Shown here: piece by piece, positions 1 to 9,006 of the stretch
How the letters are laid out: every line of letters begins with the position of its first letter
Numbering within the stretch: the stretch's first letter is position 1
Source of the DNA: Alloboseaceae bacterium BT-24-1
GTDB lineage: Bacteria > Pseudomonadota > Alphaproteobacteria > Rhizobiales > Beijerinckiaceae
NCBI GenBank assembly: GCA_025846845.1
Contig: JAOYTL010000014.1
Span: 62,001-126,000, forward strand
Direction of reading: 5' to 3'
DNA length: 64,000 bases
Notes under the pieces: generated by a model
Told to the model about the DNA's origin: nothing
Databases searched by the model: none
The model's input: only the letters and a program-made list of their open reading frames with translations
Position numbers and translations under genes: made by a program

Positions 1-2593
1 CGAGCGAGAGCCCTGCGCCGAGATCGCGGATGCGGCTGAGCATCTGCGCCGCATATTCCGGGTTCTCCATCACCAGGCTCTCGGTGATTTCGAGCTTGAG
101 CGTGCCGGGCAGCACGCGCCGGCGCGCCAGCACGGCTTTGACGTCCCGCAGCAGGTCGTGGCGCAGCAGCTGGCGGCTGGAGACGTTGACGCTGGCGAAG
201 ATCGGCGGGTCGACTTCGAGCGCGGCCTGCCAGGCGGCGAGCTCGCGCGCGGTGCGGTCCATCACGTAGACGCCGAGATCGACGATCAGCCCGCTCTCCT
301 CGGCGATCGCGAGGAAGTCCTGCGGCAGCAGCCGGCCCTCGCGCGGATGGTCCCACCGCATCAGCGCCTCGAAGCCGGCGATGGTCCGGTCCTCCAGCCT
401 GACGATAGGCTGGTACATGACCTGGATCTCGCCACGCTCGATCGCCCGGCGCAGGTCGCTTTCGAGCGCGAGGCGGTCGTTGCGATCGCTGCGCATCGCC
501 GGGACGAAGACTTCGACCAGGTTGCCGCCCTGGTTCTTGGCATGCGCCATGGCGAGCTCGGCGTTCTTGAGCGCGTCGTCCTTGCGTGCCGTCGGCGTTC
601 CGTCGAAGAGCGCGAGCCCGATCGACGGCGTCAGCACGATCTCGCGCTCGGCGAAGGTGATCGGTGTCGAGACGGCGCGGCGGATCAGCTCGGCCAGGGC
701 CAGCACGCGTTCGGGATCGTTCTCCGAGACCAGGATCATCGCGAAGATGTCGCCGCCGATCCGCGCCAGCGTGTCCTGCGTCCTGAGCAGGCGGCCGAGG
801 CGGCGCGCCAGCGTCAGCAGGATCGAATCGCCGGCCGAGAAGCCGACCGATTCGTTGACCTGCTTGAAGCGGTCGATGTCGATCACGATCACGGTCGGGC
901 GGATGGCGTCGTCGGCGCGGCTGAAGCCGAACACCGCGGTGAGGCGGTCCTGGAACAGTTCGCGGTTGGGCAGGCCGGTCAGGTTGTCGTGCACGGCGTC
1001 GTGCAGCATGCGCTCCTGCGCCGTGCGCTGCTCGGTGACGTCGGCCAGCGTGCCGATGACGCGGATGACTTCGCCGTCCGAACCGATGACCGGCCGGGCC
1101 TTCAGGCTGAACCAGTGATAGGCGCCGCTCGCGGCGCGCAGGCGGAAGTCGAGCTGCAGTTTGCCCCGGCGCTGCTCGATCACCGCGTCGAGCGAGACCC
1201 GGTAGCGGTCGCGATCGGCGACGTGCATGTGTTCGAGCCAGCGTGCGGCCGAGCCCTCGAGCGCGCCCTTGGACAGGCCGAGCAGCGTCTCGGTCTGCGG
1301 CGAAACGAAGATCTTGTCGGCGGAGACGTCCCAGTCGAAGACGAGGTCGCCGGAGCCCGCGAGCGCGAGGGCCTGCCGTTCGGTGTCGGAGACCAGCCCC
1401 TGACCCAGTGCGCCGCCGGCGAAGGCGTGCTGCACCACGGTGAAACCGATCAGCAGCACGATCAGGATGAGGCCGCCGATCAGGGCCGGCGGCACGAGAT
1501 CGCGCGTGACCTGGCCGACCACCGTGAAGCCCGCCGCAGTGACCCAGACCAGCAGCAGGAACCAGGTCGGGATCAGCATCACCGCCCGCTCATAGCCATG
1601 GGTGGCGAGGTGCAGGATCAGCACGAAGCCGATGCCGGCGACGGCCGCGATCGAGATGCGCGCGATGCCGGATGCCATCGGCGCGTCGAAGACCGCAAGC
1701 CCGATCAGCCCGGCGAGGCCGAGGATCCAGATGAAGGTGATGTGGCTGTAGCGCACATGCCAGCGCGACAGGTTGAGATAGGCAAAGAGGAAGACGAGCA
1801 GCGTCGCGGCCAGAACCACCTCGGCGCCGGCGCGGTATATTCGCTCGATCGCCGGGGTCAGCGGGAAGATGCGCTGGAAGAAGCCGAAATCGAGCCCCGC
1901 ATAGGCCAGCACCGCCCAGGCCAGCGCCGCCGCGGCCGGGAAGATCACGGCGCCCTTGACCACGAAGATGATGGTCAGGAACAGCGCGAGCAGGCCGGCG
2001 ATGCCGATGATGATGCCCTTGTAGAGCGTCAGCCCATTGGTCTTCTGGCGATAGGCCTCCGGCTCGAACAGATAGAGCTGCGGCAGGTTGGGCGATTTCA
2101 GCTCGGCCACGAAGGTGACGGTCGTGCCGGGATCGAGCGTGATCTGGAAGATGTCGGCGTCGGGCGCCTCTTCGCGCTCGGGCCTGAGGCCCTGGCTCGC
2201 GGTGATCGCTTCGATCCGGCGGTCACCGAGATCAGGCCAGATCACGCCGGAGCCGATCAGGCGGTGGAAGGGGGCGACCAGCAGCCGATCGATCTGCTCG
2301 TCGGAATCATTGGTCAGCGCGAAGACGATCCAGTCCGGCCGCGCCCCGGATTCGCGCGCCCTGACGGCGATGCGCCTGACGATGCCGTCGGCGCCCGGCG
2401 CCGTCGAGATCTGGATGACGTCGCCATCGGATTTGTTGCGTTCGACAACATCCGTCAGGTCGAGCACCGGCACGTCGAGCGGCACGCGCTGGGCCTCGAC
2501 CGCCAGCGCCGGCCGCAGCAGCGTGAGCAGCGCCAGCATGAGAAGGCCGCAAACGGCGATGCCGGACCGGAAAAAGCGATATGGCGATGACAA
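1..2593 (-). CDS. Membrane-bound 7TM-PAS-GGDEF-EAL cyclic-di-GMP protein (C-terminus cut by window edge)
   Basis: Likely senses a periplasmic signal and controls cyclic-di-GMP turnover. Read from the TTG at 2593, the protein has a signal peptide (about residues 1-33), a periplasmic domain (about 35-185), a block of hydrophobic helices (about 185-385) like 7TM-DISM receptors, a PAS domain (about 400-515), a GGDEF domain and an EAL domain that runs off the left edge. The GGDEF signature reads GGDIF near residue 610, so cyclase activity is doubtful. The EAL motif (GFEALMRW) and the downstream VNVSSRQL and EITES segments look intact, which favours a phosphodiesterase. An ATG at 2539 is possible but would cut into the signal peptide. 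The gene follows the GNAT gene on the same strand. Confidence 0.85.
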   Translation of the reverse strand, partial: MSSPYRFFRSGIAVCGLLMLALLTLLRPALAVEAQRVPLDVPVLDLTDVVERNKSDGDVIQISTAPGADGIVRRIAVRARESGARPDWIVFALTNDSDEQIDRLLVAPFHRLIGSGVIWPDLGDRRIEAITASQGLRPEREEAPDADIFQITLDPGTTVTFVAELKSPNLPQLYLFEPEAYRQKTNGLTLYKGIIIGIAGLLALFLTIIFVVKGAVIFPAAAALAWAVLAYAGLDFGFFQRIFPLTPAIERIYRAGAEVVLAATLLVFLFAYLNLSRWHVRYSHITFIWILGLAGLIGLAVFDAPMASGIARISIAAVAGIGFVLILHLATHGYERAVMLIPTWFLLLVWVTAAGFTVVGQVTRDLVPPALIGGLILIVLLIGFTVVQHAFAGGALGQGLVSDTERQALALAGSGDLVFDWDVSADKIFVSPQTETLLGLSKGALEGSAARWLEHMHVADRDRYRVSLDAVIEQRRGKLQLDFRLRAASGAYHWFSLKARPVIGSDGEVIRVIGTLADVTEQRTAQERMLHDAVHDNLTGLPNRELFQDRLTAVFGFSRADDAIRPTVIVIDIDRFKQVNESVGFSAGDSILLTLARRLGRLLRTQDTLARIGGDIFAMILVSENDPERVLALAELIRRAVSTPITFAEREIVLTPSIGLALFDGTPTARKDDALKNAELAMAHAKNQGGNLVEVFVPAMRSDRNDRLALESDLRRAIERGEIQVMYQPIVRLEDRTIAGFEALMRWDHPREGRLLPQDFLAIAEESGLIVDLGVYVMDRTARELAAWQAALEVDPPIFASVNVSSRQLLRHDLLRDVKAVLARRRVLPGTLKLEITESLVMENPEYAAQMLSRIRDLGAGLSL

Positions 2594-2676
2594 GGTGGAC
2601 TCTGCGGAGGGCTCTTCAGACGTAATGGTCAGTGGTATCGGCGCGACGTGGCGAGGGCAAGGCAATGCCGGCCTGT

Positions 2677-3288
2677 TCACAGCTTGCGGTCGATCTCGGA
2701 CGGGCGGCGCGGTTCCGAAGAAAGCAGGCCATAGAGCAGGTGGTCGGCCCAGACGCCGTTGATGCGCAGATAGCCGCGGGCCTCGCCTTCGCGCGTGAAG
2801 CCGACACGCTCCAGCAGCCGCCGCGACGGCTCGTTGTTCGGCAGGCAGGCCGCTTCGACCCTGTGCAGCGCGAGCTCGGAGAAGGCGAAGTCGAGCGCGC
2901 CGCGCACCGCTTCGGTCATATGGCCCTTGCCGGCATGGCGCTGGCCCATCCAGTAGCCGAGCGTGCAGGCCTGCGCGACGCCGCGCCGGACGAGGCCGAG
3001 CGTCAGCCCGCCGAGCAGGGCTTCCGAATGAGAATCCAGGACGAACAGCGAATAGGCTTCATCGCTTGCGATTTCGCGGGCGGCGCGCTTGACGCGCAGG
3101 CGAAAGGACGTCCGGGTCAGGTCGTCCTCGCTCCAGACCGGCTCCCACGGTGTCAGGAAATCGCGGCTTTGCATCCGCAGGCTCGCCCAGGCCGAATAAT
3201 CGCCGGCGAGCGGGGCGCGCATGATCAGGTTCTGCGTCCTGATCAGCGGCCGCGCCGGTGGGTCGGTGGCGAAGCGGAAGAGCGCCAT
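2677..3288 (-). CDS. GNAT family N-acetyltransferase (RimJ/RimL-like)
   Basis: A 203-residue acetyltransferase that would use acetyl-CoA to modify a protein N-terminus or a small amine. The body matches the RimJ/RimL type: an N-terminal strand LIMRAPLAGDYSAW, the acetyl-CoA loop around GQRHAGKGHMTEAV, and the C-terminal NNEPSRRLLERVGFTREG segment typical of these enzymes. The ATG at 3288 is chosen because it lies 5 bases after the stop of the M16 peptidase and begins at the family's usual N-terminus. It is probably the last or next-to-last gene of the thrC-M16-GNAT string. The substrate is unknown. Confidence 0.88.
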   Translation of the reverse strand: MALFRFATDPPARPLIRTQNLIMRAPLAGDYSAWASLRMQSRDFLTPWEPVWSEDDLTRTSFRLRVKRAAREIASDEAYSLFVLDSHSEALLGGLTLGLVRRGVAQACTLGYWMGQRHAGKGHMTEAVRGALDFAFSELALHRVEAACLPNNEPSRRLLERVGFTREGEARGYLRINGVWADHLLYGLLSSEPRRPSEIDRKL

Positions 3289-3293
3289 CGTCG

Positions 3294-4646
3294 TCAGGCA
3301 GCCCGCGCCAGCATGGCCCGCAGGGCGGCCACCGGGGCAAGATTGTCGAGGGGGCCGACGGCCGCGACGGTGACCATGCCGTCGAGCAGCGCCTGACCGG
3401 CCGCACGCACATCGGCGAGGCTGACCGCATCGAGCCGGCGCGCCAGTTCCTCGCGCGGGATCGCCCGGCCGAAGACGAGCACCTGCCGGGCCATCTGCTC
3501 GAGCTTGCCGCCGGGACTCTCCAGAGAAGCCAGGAGGCCAACCTTCATCTGGGCCCGGGCCCGGGCGACCTCGACCTCGCTGACGTCGCGGGCCGCCTGG
3601 CTCAGGCAGTCGAGCGCGACCTCGACCAGCTCGCCGACATCCTCCGGCGCGGTGCCGGCGCTGATGCCGAAGACGCCACAATCGGAGAAGGGCCAGTGGA
3701 AGGCATCGATCGCATAGGCGAGGCCGCGGCGCTCGCGCACCTCCTGGAACAGGCGCGAGGACAGCCCCCCGCCGAGCACGGCCGAGAAGATCTGCAGCGG
3801 ATAATGCGCGCCGTTGGTGAAGGGCTTGCCGGGGAAGCCGAGGACGATGTGGACCTGCTCCTCGTCGCCGTCGATGCGCGCTTCGCCGCCGTGATAGCTG
3901 GCCTGCGCGCGCGGGCTGGGTGCCGCGACAGGCTTCGGCTGCAGGGCGGCGAGCGAGGCTTCGGCCAGCGCGACGAGTTCGTCATGGTCGACGGCGCCAG
4001 CTGCTGCCAGCACCATGTTGCCGGCATGGTAGTGCCGGCCGAGATAGGCGCGGATCGCGTCGGGCGTGAAGCTGTTGACCGTCTCGGCGGTGCCAAGGAT
4101 CGGCCGGCCGAGCGGCTGCTCAGGGAAGGCGGCCTGCAGGAAGCGGTCATAGACGAGGTCGTCGGGCGTATCCTGGACGGCGCCGATCTCCTGCAGGATC
4201 ACGCCCTTCTCGCGCGCCAGCTCCTCCTCGCTGAGGGCGGGCGCGGTCAGGATGTCGGCGAGGATATCGACCGCCAATGGCAGGTCCTGGCCGAGCACGC
4301 GGGCGGTATAGCAGGTGTATTCGACTGATGTCGCGGCATTGAGATCGCCACCGACGCTCTCGATCTCCTCGGCGATCTGCAGGGCCGAGCGCCGGGCCGT
4401 GCCCTTGAACGCCATGTGCTCGAGCAGATGGGCGAGGCCGTGCTCATGTGGCAGCTCGTCGCGCGCGCCGGCGCCGATCCAGATGCCGAGCGAGACGGTC
4501 GAGGCATGGGCCATGCGCTCGGAGACAACGCGCAGGCCGGACGGCAGCGTCGTCAGGCTGACGGCCGGATCGTGGCCGGCTGCCTCGCCCTGTTTCGCGG
4601 TCTTCGGCTTGTCCGTCTTCGCCTTCAACGTCTTGATCGCCTTCAT
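3294..4646 (-). CDS. M16 family zinc metallopeptidase (pitrilysin/processing-peptidase-like)
   Basis: A 450-residue peptidase of the mitochondrial processing peptidase beta-type branch. The inverted zinc motif HLLEH is present within HEHGLAHLLEHMAFKGT, with the downstream glutamate region in place. The C-terminal half carries the inactive-like repeat with the R-RGLAYAIDAFHW segment. The first 30 residues are Lys-rich and not part of the usual domain. The start ATG overlaps the thrC stop in an ATGA, so the two are translationally coupled, an arrangement common in Hyphomicrobiales. The physiological substrate is not evident. Confidence 0.93.
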   Translation of the reverse strand: MKAIKTLKAKTDKPKTAKQGEAAGHDPAVSLTTLPSGLRVVSERMAHASTVSLGIWIGAGARDELPHEHGLAHLLEHMAFKGTARRSALQIAEEIESVGGDLNAATSVEYTCYTARVLGQDLPLAVDILADILTAPALSEEELAREKGVILQEIGAVQDTPDDLVYDRFLQAAFPEQPLGRPILGTAETVNSFTPDAIRAYLGRHYHAGNMVLAAAGAVDHDELVALAEASLAALQPKPVAAPSPRAQASYHGGEARIDGDEEQVHIVLGFPGKPFTNGAHYPLQIFSAVLGGGLSSRLFQEVRERRGLAYAIDAFHWPFSDCGVFGISAGTAPEDVGELVEVALDCLSQAARDVSEVEVARARAQMKVGLLASLESPGGKLEQMARQVLVFGRAIPREELARRLDAVSLADVRAAGQALLDGMVTVAAVGPLDNLAPVAALRAMLARAA

Positions 4647-6058
4647 GCTGCGGCGCTCCGCACGGCGCGGGCGCGCTCGGCGACGAAGCGCTCGAGCTTG
4701 CTCTGGTCGTTCGGCAGCACGCTGAACTGCTCCTTGCGCTCCATCAGGTCGGACAGATGCTCAGGGAGGGCGGGTGTGATGCCGCTCGCCGCCGCGACCG
4801 CGGCCGGGAACTTGGCGGGGTGGGCGGTGCCGAGCGCGACCACCGGCGTCGCCGGGTCGCGCGCAAGCAGCTTGCGGGCGGCGGCGACGCCGATGGCGCT
4901 GTGCGGGTCGAGCAGATAGCCGGCCTGCCGCCAGGCCGTGCCGATCTCGGCTGCGATCGAGGCCTCGTCCTGCGAGACCGCGTCGAAATCGGCGCGGATG
5001 CGGGCGAGCGGCTCGGGCGCGATCTCGAAGCGGCCGGACTGCGCCAGCGACTGCATCAGCCGGCGCACTGCCGCGCCATCGCGGTCATGCGCTTCGAACA
5101 GCAGTCGCTCGAAATTCGAGGAAATCTGGATGTCCATCGAGGGCGAGGTCGTCGCCGAAACGCCGCGCATCTCGTAGATACCGGTTTCCAGCGTGCGCGC
5201 CAGGATGTCATTCCTGTTGGTACCGATCATCAGCCGACCGACCGGCAAGCCCATCTGCTTGGCGATCCAGCCGGCGAGGATGTCGCCGAAATTGCCGCTC
5301 GGTACAGCAAAGGAGACCGGGCGGTGAGGCGAGCCGAGCGCGCTCGCAGCGGTGAAGTAATAGACGACCTGCGCCGCGATCCTCGCCCAGTTGATCGAGT
5401 TGACGCCGGAGAGCCGGATCTCGTCACGGAAGGCGTGGTGGTTGAACAGCGCCTTCACCAGGTTCTGGCAATCGTCGAAGGTGCCCTCGACCGCGATGGC
5501 GTGGACATTGTCCGCCTCGACCGTGGTCATCTGCCGGCGCTGCACGTCGGAGACGCGGCCTTCCGGATAGAGGATGAAGACGTCGACCCGTTCCAGCCCC
5601 TTGAAGGCGTCGATCGCGGCACTGCCGGTATCGCCCGAGGTCGCGCCGACGATGGTGGCGCGCTCGCCGCGCTGGGCCAGAACATGGTCCATCAGCCGCC
5701 CGAGCAGCTGCATCGCGACGTCCTTGAAGGCGAGCGTCGGGCCGTGGAAGAGCTCGAGCGAGAACAGGTTGTCGCCGAGTTGGACGAGCGGGCAAACCGC
5801 CGGATGACGGAAGCTGGCATAGGCCTCGCCGATCATCGCTTTCAGCGCATCGGCTGCGATGTCGCCATCGCCGAGCGCGCCGACGACGCGCTCAGCTACA
5901 GCGGCGTAGGGTTTGCCGGCGAAGCCCGCGATTTCCGGCGTGCCGAGGCGCGGCAATGTCTGCGGCAGGTAGAGGCCGCCGTCACGGGCGAGTCCGGCGA
6001 GCAGCGCGTCGGCGAAGGAGAGCGACGGCGCTTCGCCACGGGTCGAAATATGCAGCAC
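4643..6058 (-). CDS. thrC: Threonine synthase
   Basis: Converts O-phospho-L-homoserine to L-threonine with pyridoxal phosphate, the last step of threonine synthesis, in the cytoplasm. The 471-residue protein is the long fold-type II form. The PLP lysine lies in the segment HGPTLAFKDVAMQLLG, and the glycine/serine/threonine phosphate loop region GATSGDTGSAAIDAFKG follows. The start MLHISTRGEA matches the normal N-terminus. It lies downstream of SURF1 with a 69-base gap and overlaps the M16 peptidase start by 4 bases. Confidence 0.97.
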   Translation of the reverse strand: MLHISTRGEAPSLSFADALLAGLARDGGLYLPQTLPRLGTPEIAGFAGKPYAAVAERVVGALGDGDIAADALKAMIGEAYASFRHPAVCPLVQLGDNLFSLELFHGPTLAFKDVAMQLLGRLMDHVLAQRGERATIVGATSGDTGSAAIDAFKGLERVDVFILYPEGRVSDVQRRQMTTVEADNVHAIAVEGTFDDCQNLVKALFNHHAFRDEIRLSGVNSINWARIAAQVVYYFTAASALGSPHRPVSFAVPSGNFGDILAGWIAKQMGLPVGRLMIGTNRNDILARTLETGIYEMRGVSATTSPSMDIQISSNFERLLFEAHDRDGAAVRRLMQSLAQSGRFEIAPEPLARIRADFDAVSQDEASIAAEIGTAWRQAGYLLDPHSAIGVAAARKLLARDPATPVVALGTAHPAKFPAAVAAASGITPALPEHLSDLMERKEQFSVLPNDQSKLERFVAERARAVRSAAA

Positions 6059-6127
6059 GATGATGGTCTCTGATGTCGTGCTGATCCTATAGGCCCGTTG
6101 GTCGGGGAGGGCAAAAGCAAAGGCTGA

Positions 6128-6892
6128 TCAGCTGCTCTGCGTCGGCCTCCGCGCTTGCCAGGCATAGGCGCCGAACACGCCGATCAGCGTCAGCGCCAGC
6201 CCCCACCAGGTCAGCGCGTATTGCAGATGATTGTCGGGGATGCGGGCGATCAGTTCCTTGGCATCGACGCCGGCCGGCGGCGTCAACCCGTCGCCCTGGC
6301 GTTCCGCTTCGAGATAGAACGGGGCGGTCGCGGACAGGCCCAGCGCTGAGGCGATACCGGCGGGATCACGCGTGTAGAACTCGCGCTGCTGCGGCAGGTC
6401 GGCCGGGGTGAAGCTGTTGCGGGTTTCCGGCGCGCGCAGATAGCCGGTGATGGTCGCAGCGCCGGTTGCCGGGGTGATCGTCGCAAAGCGGCTTTCGGGC
6501 ACGAAGCCGCGGTTGACCAGAATCGTCGCGCCGTCTTCCAGCCGGAAGCCCTGGAAGACCCAGCGGCCGAAGCCGGAGAGCTGGCGCGAGCCCGGCGGGC
6601 CGGCGGCGATGGTGGTGCGCACGCCGGCGATCCCGTCGAGATAGCTGCCCTTGGCGACAGCCCTTGTGAGATCGACCGCTGCGAGGTCGAGCCGCGGCCA
6701 GTCGCTCGCTGGCGGCAGCGGCGCGGTGGAGCCCGCGGCTTGCGTCTCCAGCCGCGTGATGAAGGCGCGCTTCTCGTCCATGCGCTGCCATTGCCAGGCA
6801 CCGAGGTAGAAGAGCACGCCGACACCGACGACGGTCAGCAACGTCGGCAGCAGCAGCTTCGGCCGGCTCGCGGGGGCAGTCTGCTCGCTCAC
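6128..6892 (-). CDS. SURF1 family cytochrome c oxidase assembly protein
   Basis: A 254-residue inner-membrane protein that helps place heme a in subunit I of aa3 oxidase. One N-terminal helix (about residues 13-32) is followed by the family motif FYLGAWQWQRMDEKRAFI, a periplasmic domain, and a second helix near the C-terminus (HLQYALTWWGLALTLIGVF). The start is a GTG at 6892 that overlaps the DUF983 stop in a GTGA. Its place downstream of ctaE and DUF983 is the usual alphaproteobacterial arrangement. Confidence 0.92.
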   Translation of the reverse strand: MSEQTAPASRPKLLLPTLLTVVGVGVLFYLGAWQWQRMDEKRAFITRLETQAAGSTAPLPPASDWPRLDLAAVDLTRAVAKGSYLDGIAGVRTTIAAGPPGSRQLSGFGRWVFQGFRLEDGATILVNRGFVPESRFATITPATGAATITGYLRAPETRNSFTPADLPQQREFYTRDPAGIASALGLSATAPFYLEAERQGDGLTPPAGVDAKELIARIPDNHLQYALTWWGLALTLIGVFGAYAWQARRPTQSS

Positions 6893-7263
6893 TTCTTCAA
6901 CCTGCCTTCCTCGGCCTTGTGGGCGTATTGCAGCGCCACCGCGAGCCCCTTCATCGGCCTGAGCAGCCCGAGGCAGGTGGCGAGCGCCAGCGGCAGCCAG
7001 AGCAGGAGATGCAGCCAGATCGGCGGGGTGTAGGCGATCTCGACATAGAGCGCGAGGCCGAGCACGAAGAAGCCGGCGATCAGCATGATGAACACCGCCG
7101 GCCCGTCGGCCGAATCGGCGAAGGCGAAATCGAGCCCGCACGCGGAACAGCGCGGTTTCAGCTTGAGATAGCCGTCGAACAGCTTGCCCTCGCCGCAGCG
7201 CGGGCAGCGGCCGGCCAGCCCCGTCGCGAAAGGTGAGGGCGGCGTGATCTGCGGCTGGGCCAT
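6889..7263 (-). CDS. DUF983 family membrane protein
   Basis: A 124-residue protein of unknown biochemical role that is regularly found inside cytochrome c oxidase operons. Two CxxC pairs (CPRCGEG and CSACG) near the N-terminus suggest a metal-binding ribbon, followed by two hydrophobic helices. The ATG at 7263 is preceded by GAGGAA at good spacing. An upstream in-frame extension is possible but would start inside the intergenic hairpin. It is coupled to SURF1 through a GTGA overlap. A role in oxidase maturation is inferred from context only. Confidence 0.9.
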   Translation of the reverse strand: MAQPQITPPSPFATGLAGRCPRCGEGKLFDGYLKLKPRCSACGLDFAFADSADGPAVFIMLIAGFFVLGLALYVEIAYTPPIWLHLLLWLPLALATCLGLLRPMKGLAVALQYAHKAEEGRLKK

Positions 7264-7282
7264 GACAGCTTCCTCAAATGGA

Positions 7283-7310
7283 AAGGGCGGCCTCGCGGCC
7301 GCCCCTTTTT
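7283..7310. terminator. GC-rich hairpin between ctaE and DUF983
   Basis: A strong stem (GGGCGGCC/GGCCGCCC with a TCGC loop on the plus strand) lies in the 76-base gap between ctaE and DUF983. On the minus strand only three T residues follow the stem, so termination is probably partial. It could lower expression of DUF983, SURF1 and thrC relative to the oxidase genes, or protect the 3' end of the upstream message. Confidence 0.55.
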
Positions 7311-7339
7311 CAGGTTCGCGGCCGCATGCGGCCTCGACC

Positions 7340-8197
7340 TCAATGCGCGGCCGTAACCCCGGCGCCCCAGACATAGATCGAGGCGAACAGGAACAGCCAG
7401 ACCACGTCGACGAAGTGCCAGTACCAGGCGGCGAACTCGAAGCCGAGATGCTGGTCCGGCTTGAAGTGGCCGAGATAGACGCGCCACAGGCAGATCGCCA
7501 GGAAGATCGTGCCGATGATGACGTGGAAACCGTGGAAGCCGGTCGCCATGAAGAAGGTCGCGCCGTAGATGTTGCCTTTGAAGGCGAAGGCGGCGTGGGC
7601 GTACTCGTAGGCCTGGCAGGCGGTGAACAGGATGCCGAGGATCACGGTCAGCCACAGGGCCTGCTTGAGGCTCTTCCGGTCGCCCTGGATCAGGGCGTAG
7701 TGCGCCCAAGTCACGGTCGTGCCGGAGGTCAAAAGGATCAGGGTGTTGAGCAGCGGCAGGTGCCAGGGGTCGAAGGTCTCGATGCCCTTCGGCGGCCAAT
7801 GCCCGCCGGTGAACTCGGCGCGGGCGAACTGGATGTGCTCGCCGGTGAACAGGCTGGCGTCGAAATAGGCCCAGAACCAGGCGACGAAGAACATCACCTC
7901 GGAGGCGATGAACATCATCATGCCGTAGCGGTGATGCAGCTGCACCACGCGGGTGTGATGGCCCTCGCGCTCGGCCTCGCGGGTCACGTCCATCCACCAG
8001 GCGAGCATGGTGTAGAGCACGCCGAGCAGGCCGACGCCGAAGACCAGCGGGCCGATGTTCATGCCGAGCAGCGGCAGCGACTTCATCCACATCACCGCGC
8101 CGATCGCCATGATCGTCGCGCTGGCGGCGCCGACGATCGGCCACGGGCTCGGATCGACGAGGTGGTAGTCGTGGTTCTTGGTGTGAGCCCCGGCCAT
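7340..8197 (-). CDS. ctaE: Cytochrome c oxidase subunit III
   Basis: Core membrane subunit of the aa3 cytochrome c oxidase. The 285-residue protein has seven predicted helices and ends with the family block FEFAAWYWHFVDVVWLFLF. The glutamate of helix III (FIASEVMFFVAWFWAYF) is present. The ATG at 8197, with GGAGAG upstream, gives the typical N-terminus MAGAHTKNHDYHLVDPSPWP. A longer reading from the GTG at 8272 would run into the gap after ctaG and is not favoured. Confidence 0.96.
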   Translation of the reverse strand: MAGAHTKNHDYHLVDPSPWPIVGAASATIMAIGAVMWMKSLPLLGMNIGPLVFGVGLLGVLYTMLAWWMDVTREAEREGHHTRVVQLHHRYGMMMFIASEVMFFVAWFWAYFDASLFTGEHIQFARAEFTGGHWPPKGIETFDPWHLPLLNTLILLTSGTTVTWAHYALIQGDRKSLKQALWLTVILGILFTACQAYEYAHAAFAFKGNIYGATFFMATGFHGFHVIIGTIFLAICLWRVYLGHFKPDQHLGFEFAAWYWHFVDVVWLFLFASIYVWGAGVTAAH

Positions 8198-8246
8198 CGT
8201 GCTTAACTCTCCGCGTCCGTAGAAGTGCAGCGCTTCTTGCGCAGCT

Positions 8247-8825
8247 TTATAGTTTCGGTTGGTTGCCGTCACCCTTGCTTTCCGCCACCGGCTGCCCGTT
8301 CTTCGACGGGAAGTAGGTGTAGGACAGGGTGATCGATTTCAGGCTGGCGAGCTCGCGGTTCAACTCGATCTCGGGATCGATGTAGAACACCACCGGCGCT
8401 TCCAGGGTCTCGCCGGGCTGCAGCGTCGTCTCGGTGAAGCAGAAGCACTGGATCTTGACGAAATAGGCGCCCGACTGGTTCGGCTGGACATTATAGGTCG
8501 CGATCCCGGTCATCGGCCGAGAGGACGTGTTGGTGATCTTGTAGAACACCGTCTGCGTCACGCCGACCTGCGCCTTGATCTCCGTCTTTTCAGCCTCGAA
8601 GCGCCAGCCCAGCGCGGGCGCGACATTGGCGTCGAAGGCGACCGAGACGATCCGCTCGCTGGTCTTGCCGGTGGCGGTGGTGCCGATCATCGGCGTGCCG
8701 GCGAAACCGGTGACCTTGCAGAACAGGTTGTAGAGCGGCACGGCGGCGAAGGAGAGCCCGGTCATGGCGAGCACGGCGGCGCTGCAGGCCAGGACGGTGC
8801 GGCGGTTTCTGGAAGCGGCGGTCAT
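8247..8825 (-). CDS. ctaG: Cytochrome c oxidase assembly protein Cox11/CtaG
   Basis: Copper chaperone that delivers Cu to the CuB site of subunit I. The 192-residue protein has one N-terminal membrane helix, the periplasmic entry motif PLYNLFCKVTGFAGT, and the copper-binding CFCF motif within KIQCFCFTETTLQPGE. It starts 4 bases after the stop of the small membrane protein and precedes ctaE, the standard gene order for Cox11 in alphaproteobacteria. Confidence 0.96.
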   Translation of the reverse strand: MTAASRNRRTVLACSAAVLAMTGLSFAAVPLYNLFCKVTGFAGTPMIGTTATGKTSERIVSVAFDANVAPALGWRFEAEKTEIKAQVGVTQTVFYKITNTSSRPMTGIATYNVQPNQSGAYFVKIQCFCFTETTLQPGETLEAPVVFYIDPEIELNRELASLKSITLSYTYFPSKNGQPVAESKGDGNQPKL

Positions 8826-8829
8826 CGCG

Positions 8830-9006
8830 TCACAGTGGCCGGTTGAGGATCGCCGGCCCGGTCTTGGCCAGCGTCACGATGAAGAAGAACAGCACGAGCC
8901 CGCCGAGCACGAGCGCAAGCGCGATCGAGCGGCGATTGCGCCGGGCCATGTCCTCCGGCGAGAACGGTGCCGGTGTCGGCTTCTTGTCTTGCGGCCCTTC
9001 GCTCAT
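8830..9006 (-). CDS. Small single-helix membrane protein in the cta operon
   Basis: A 58-residue protein that starts MSEGPQDKKPTPAPFSPED, has a charged RRNRR stretch, and then one membrane helix (about residues 28-46). The ATG at 9006 overlaps the ctaB stop in an ATGA. Many alphaproteobacteria have a small, poorly conserved protein at this place between ctaB and ctaG (sometimes called CoxF). A role in oxidase assembly or as an accessory subunit is inferred from position only. Confidence 0.82.
   Translation of the reverse strand: MSEGPQDKKPTPAPFSPEDMARRNRRSIALALVLGGLVLFFFIVTLAKTGPAILNRPL

Noticed and set aside
158..2590. Long plus-strand open frame (810 codons) over the GGDEF/EAL gene
   Set aside because: Its translation is Arg/Asp/His-rich low-complexity with no domains; the minus strand encodes a clear 7TM-PAS-GGDEF-EAL protein. 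High GC keeps the antisense frame open.
7340..8272. Longer ctaE from the GTG at 8272
   Set aside because: The added residues run into the ctaG 3' end; the ATG at 8197 has a good ribosome binding site and the family N-terminus.
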